A stretch of 64,000 bases of DNA from positions 5,398,775-5,462,774 of the forward strand of contig JAJEKV010000013.1 of NCBI GenBank assembly GCA_021234155.1, in the 5' to 3' direction. This DNA is from Isoetes taiwanensis (taxonomy: Eukaryota > Streptophyta > Lycopodiopsida > Isoetales > Isoetaceae). Position 1 is the stretch's first letter. Each line of letters starts with the position of its first letter. The notes under the pieces are model-generated. The model was not told the origin of the DNA. It worked only from the letters and a program-made list of their open reading frames with translations, and ran no database searches. Shown piece after piece: positions 60,106 to 64,000 of the stretch. The position numbers were made by a program, and so were the translations under genes.

Positions 60106-63100
60106 GTGATAGTTTTCTGACAAAAATTATAATGTTTTTTTTTTTGCTCCTTTCCTTGGTTCATTGTAAATGTCTTTGTAAATGCTAGGTTGTCTTTATT
60201 GGTGTACATAAGAATCCTTATCTATTAGATCTCTGTGCACAAACATATGCTTCAGCCCCTCCTCTTTGCGTAGTTGGTTCTCGTTCCTTTGCGAAAGATT
60301 TCAATAATTCCACAAAAGATGGATAGTGTTATTAGTCTTGGCCTATTATCTTCTATGGCTTGAAGGTGCACAGAAGGCACTTAACTTCGTTTATCTCCCA
60401 CCTCAAGATAGCCGTGTGGAACCTGCACTTGCTTGCTTCTTTTTGCTGAGTTATAGGGCTAGAGGGTTCATTTGCATATTTCATAGGTGTAAACATCTTT
60501 ACTCAAATGTGGGGCCTGGTTAGAAAACTATCGTATATTCACTTTTTGTTCTGGCTACCAGTTTATCAACCAAAAGCTAGCAGCCTTCCTTTCTTGCAGC
60601 TAGTTTAGGGTGACTGTGAAAAGCTTTTTAGAGCTTTATCGATTCATAAATACAAATAACATATATAGCTCATGAGATGTAATTACCTTTGACTCCTAAT
60701 TACAAATAATATGTAGCTCATAAGATGTAAGTATGACCAGTATAGAATCATTATTAATATCTTTTTATTTTAATTATAATGGTTTGGTGTTATGATTTTG
60801 AGAGGGAACATGTGCAGTTGGGGCAGATCAGTCTATAGACTTATCGGGGATCATGGGTTTGAATCAATGCACCATGGATTTGGTGGTTGGTTGAGGGCTT
60901 ATGAGGAGCAGCCTATATGGGCATAAAAGGGTAAAACAGCCTTACAAGGTGAAAGGCTTATATGCCAAGCTACTTTGGGTGAAAGGTCTTGGGGAAAGGT
61001 GAAAGGAGAGCTGGCTTTGTTTCTCCTATATAAGAGAGGTAGATACATGGGTCTGGGATCTCATGAATCCAGACATCAGGATGTCTAGAGATATGTTTCT
61101 CGTGTGCCAGCTCTCAGTTGGTAGGGAGTTCAAGGGGGAGTTCAGATTTGTTTGATCTCAAAGGTTGGGTGGTGAGTTATTTCACTCTTTCTGCTGTCCC
61201 TATGGATTGTGGCCATATTCCTCTTGCAGTCCTATGTGGACTTAGCTTGATTTCACTTGTTATTCGTAACAATGGTGCTTTCACTCAAAGATTGCTGTTT
61301 CTGTTTACGATAAGACAATGTATCGAGATGATGCCAGTGTAGCTTGTGATAGATGTAGGTCAATGGTCACATAGGAACGAGTTTTGTGATTTTTCTATTA
61401 TTTTGGAAGGGGACAAAGCTTTGATTCAATATTATCTGCGAGACATGCATGCTGGAAATGACATATTTATTATAATATTTGGAAGAGACAGTTGCTATCA
61501 TGCAAAAAGATGAGCCATTGTCCAACTTTTGAGATGTAATTCTTTACTTGCTATCATGCAAAAAGATGAGCCATTGTCCAACTTTTGAGATGTAATTCTT
61601 TACTGTAAACTTCATTCTTTGCTTTTCAAAAAATACATTACATCGACCAAAATGAATAATAGAAAGTAGAGAAATGAACTTCTTTAGGTTATCCACTATT
61701 CTTGTAGAATTCTAATCATTCCATTACATTACACATTTATTTAATGCATATTAATGATTGATTTTCAATGTACAAGAAATTTATTGTAGCGGACCAAGGT
61801 CATGAATATTCTCTTTGCCACTTAAATTCATGAAATCCACATGCATAATGTAAAGCACAACTTGTAAACCTCGCTAATGTTTGAAATATAGCGGAACAAG
61901 GCTTCGCTCACATGCAAAACCGAAGCGGGGGCGAAACAAGGAAAAAAAGCGCGGAATCTGCGATCCATCGGTAGGATTTCTCCGTCGGCCATTTGCATGT
62001 CTCAAAAAAAAAACTCGAACAAACCCGGATCGGGGTTTAGAAATGCATGTGCACATAATGAATATCTAATTTTGAACCTTGGAAAAAAACCAGAACAAAC
62101 ACAGAAACCCCCTTTCTTCGGCCCACCATTGCCCAAATCTTAGTATCCAGAAAATTTTGCAACCTTATCGTATGCTTAAGGGGATACCATAGCATAAACA
62201 CATTTTAGAGTAAGTAGATGTCTTTTCTTAATGCTTTCCTTTATCTACAATGATGTTCATTTGATGTTTATTACATGCATTGAATCCAATGATAACATTG
62301 CATTGGAGTAGACTCACGTGACAACAAACTAGAATGGTTCCGTGTGAGATCCTATAGTTCTGTGCATTATAGAGCGCATTTTTGTTTGTATCTAAAGTAA
62401 TTGCCTTCTGCAGTATACCCCAATAGTAATCCTAAAAATAAATGGGATATTTTGCACTTGCAGTATCCCCCAATTACACATATGGTATATAATGGGCTCT
62501 AGCATTAGAAAGCCTTGTAATCTCAAGCACGCTAAAATAAAGTCAACCTGTCTTTGTAGATAATGTTCTCTATCCTTACGCGATTTAATGTGAGAACCCT
62601 TTAATAACTATCAGGTAATGATCTGACGACTCTGCAACTACTTATGCAATAATCTCCACCAAGTTTCTATCAAGATGCAATTAAAACAATGGTCGAGAAT
62701 AAAATATGCAAACAAACCGATGAAGTAAAGTATGCAAATAGAAAAAAGTTTGTATTACGAAAACTTTAGCTACGAAGATTTGTCTTTTACAATTGTTGAG
62801 GGCATGACCATGAATGTCCTTTTCTTTCTATAGCATTATTCTTTCAGACTCTTTTGTGTTTGTGAATGTTTGTGAACTTAGACGATAAAGATATAACTTT
62901 TCCTTGATTAAATGAGAAAATGTTCAAGAGTCCCTCATGAGTAAAGGATCAAACGTGAAAGTGATTATGATCCATGTCAAAAGTTAAATTGTTAACATAG
63001 CTGGACATAGAGTATAGAGATTCTTACCTTTTTCAATCCCTTGTTAACCATCCTCCACTGCACAAGTATGGCATACTTCAGTCTGGGCACACAAGGAATT

Positions 63101-64000
63101 GTCCTAATTAAATTCATGCAAATCTAAAATTTTGAGAGCATTTTCTTGGGAGTTAGATGGTCCATAAGGTGGCCGACGGAGACTTTAATTGTCTGGTTGA
63201 CTTATGCTGTAATGAGGGAATACAAATTTATTCTTCTTGAGAGAAATAAATCCTAGTGCAATTCTATAGCATGAATAATTACAGGATATTCGGTGGAATC
63301 CCTAGAAACAAAAGGCATATTTCATGGTCATCCCCAGCCTATAAAACAGATTAAGATTTAAAGTATGGCTTTAATAAGCTATACAATCAAAATATACCTA
63401 CACCCCTCTGGGGAGTGCTACGTGCTCTATTTTGATTTATTTTGATTGTTTTGCTTTGACAAATGGTAACATTTGGCTTTTATCTTTTGCCATTGAACCT
63501 GTCTGATCAAATCCAAGCAACTGTAACAGGAAACTACAGAGCATCAGATCTGGAAGAAGCAACCCCTCTGCAGGCCTTCGATGACCAGATTGATCATTTT
63601 ATTTATCAGAAGCATCATGTATTTGCACATTTGACATCATTCATAGCATATCTATGAAAAAAATTCCCACTTTATGCAAAAGAGTACAGGAGTAGCAGTT
63701 ACAGGGTTCCTAGCTAAACGCTAATATTTGTATGTGCATGCGCCTATTTTATAAGCCGCTTCATAGAATGTATTATTTGGCTGCTACCACCAAAAATTAT
63801 TTCTTAGGATCCACATGCCTTGCCAAAGGATTTGTATGGACACTAGTTTGGCTGCATTGGCTATGGCTTATCAGCACCACCAGTGTTCTAGAAGATGAAG
63901 AAAGTAATTTGCCAAGCATTCTCTGAAGCACTTGGACATGCCGGATCCAGAGAAAGGGCAATTATGATTCTAGTTCTACCCTTTCAAGCATGCAAAAATT
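60106..64000. other. Probable further introns of the TANGO6-like gene
   Basis: The fourth exon ends in an open phase, so this region should be intron and perhaps unrecognised exons. No downstream HEAT-repeat exon could be supported. A stretch at about 63500-63612 with the residues ASDLEEATPLQAFDDQ is the only plausible exon candidate, and it lacks a convincing splice pair. Confidence 0.4.
61492..61603. repeat. Perfect 56-bp tandem duplication
   Basis: The unit beginning TTGCTATCATGCAAAAAGAT at 61492 is repeated exactly from 61548. The absence of mismatches implies a recent event or an assembly duplication. Confidence 0.92.

Noticed and set aside
60841..60900. A tRNA-like B box (GGGTTTGAATC) suggesting another SINE or tRNA
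   Set aside because: No acceptor stem, anticodon arm or convincing A box could be formed, and there is no tail repeat.
63463..63657. A downstream exon of the TANGO6-like gene
   Set aside because: Some residues look coding, but the splice sites are poor and the phase could not be reconciled with the exon ending at 60105.

Overview
The window is nuclear DNA of a land plant, AT-rich and dominated by transposable elements. Support for this: a complete plant-type PDCD2 gene with nine GT-AG exons; an F-box/kelch sequence that matches the Arabidopsis At1g55270-type family from end to end; plant chromoviruses (Ty3/gypsy with chromodomain); plant LINEs; hAT elements; and a eukaryotic tRNA-Ser(AGA) gene. 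The element load and old, decayed insertions fit a large genome such as a fern, other seed-free plant or gymnosperm, but the species cannot be fixed from this sequence.

Layout. 1-1.4 kb: no clear gene (one weak minus-strand exon candidate). 1.4-6.5 kb: a decayed LINE on the minus strand (endonuclease, reverse transcriptase). 6.9-12.9 kb: AT-rich DNA with local duplications and a tRNA-derived SINE. 12.97-16.36 kb: PDCD2, intact. 17.9-19.25 kb: a large near-perfect inverted duplication followed by a diverged LTR of the same family. 19.27-20.8 kb: minus-strand chromovirus pol remnant. 21.7-25.5 kb: a cluster of short palindromes and two MITEs, one with hAT-type termini and an 8-bp target duplication. 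28.07-30.66 kb: a nearly intact three-exon hAT-like transposase on the minus strand with one visible frameshift. 33.13 kb: tRNA-Ser(AGA).

33.2-42.1 kb holds the most unusual object. A plus-strand chromovirus (gag, protease, truncated RT, integrase, split chromodomain, polypurine tract, 3' LTR) is preceded by about 3.4 kb of more GC-rich coding DNA. The first unit encodes a long charged region ending in an unmistakable histone H3 fold. Two further ORFs of unknown function follow, downstream of their own TATA-like site. All are broken by stops or frameshifts. An H3-like reading frame beside a retroelement whose integrase ends in a chromodomain (a module that in host proteins commonly binds histone H3 tails) is the best candidate for an undescribed system here.

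42.1-45.2 kb: the gag end and 5' LTR of another gypsy-type element (minus). 50.1-51.4 kb: an intronless, frameshifted F-box/kelch pseudogene. 53-56.3 kb: sequences resembling the 3' and 5' ends of the LINE at 1.4-6.5 kb. 56.5-60.1 kb: the first four exons of a single-copy-type gene that resembles the TANGO6/Rtp1 HEAT-repeat family; its 3' exons were not found and probably lie beyond the window. The intact host genes seen are PDCD2, the TANGO6-like gene and the tRNA; most of the rest is mobile DNA or unassigned sequence.
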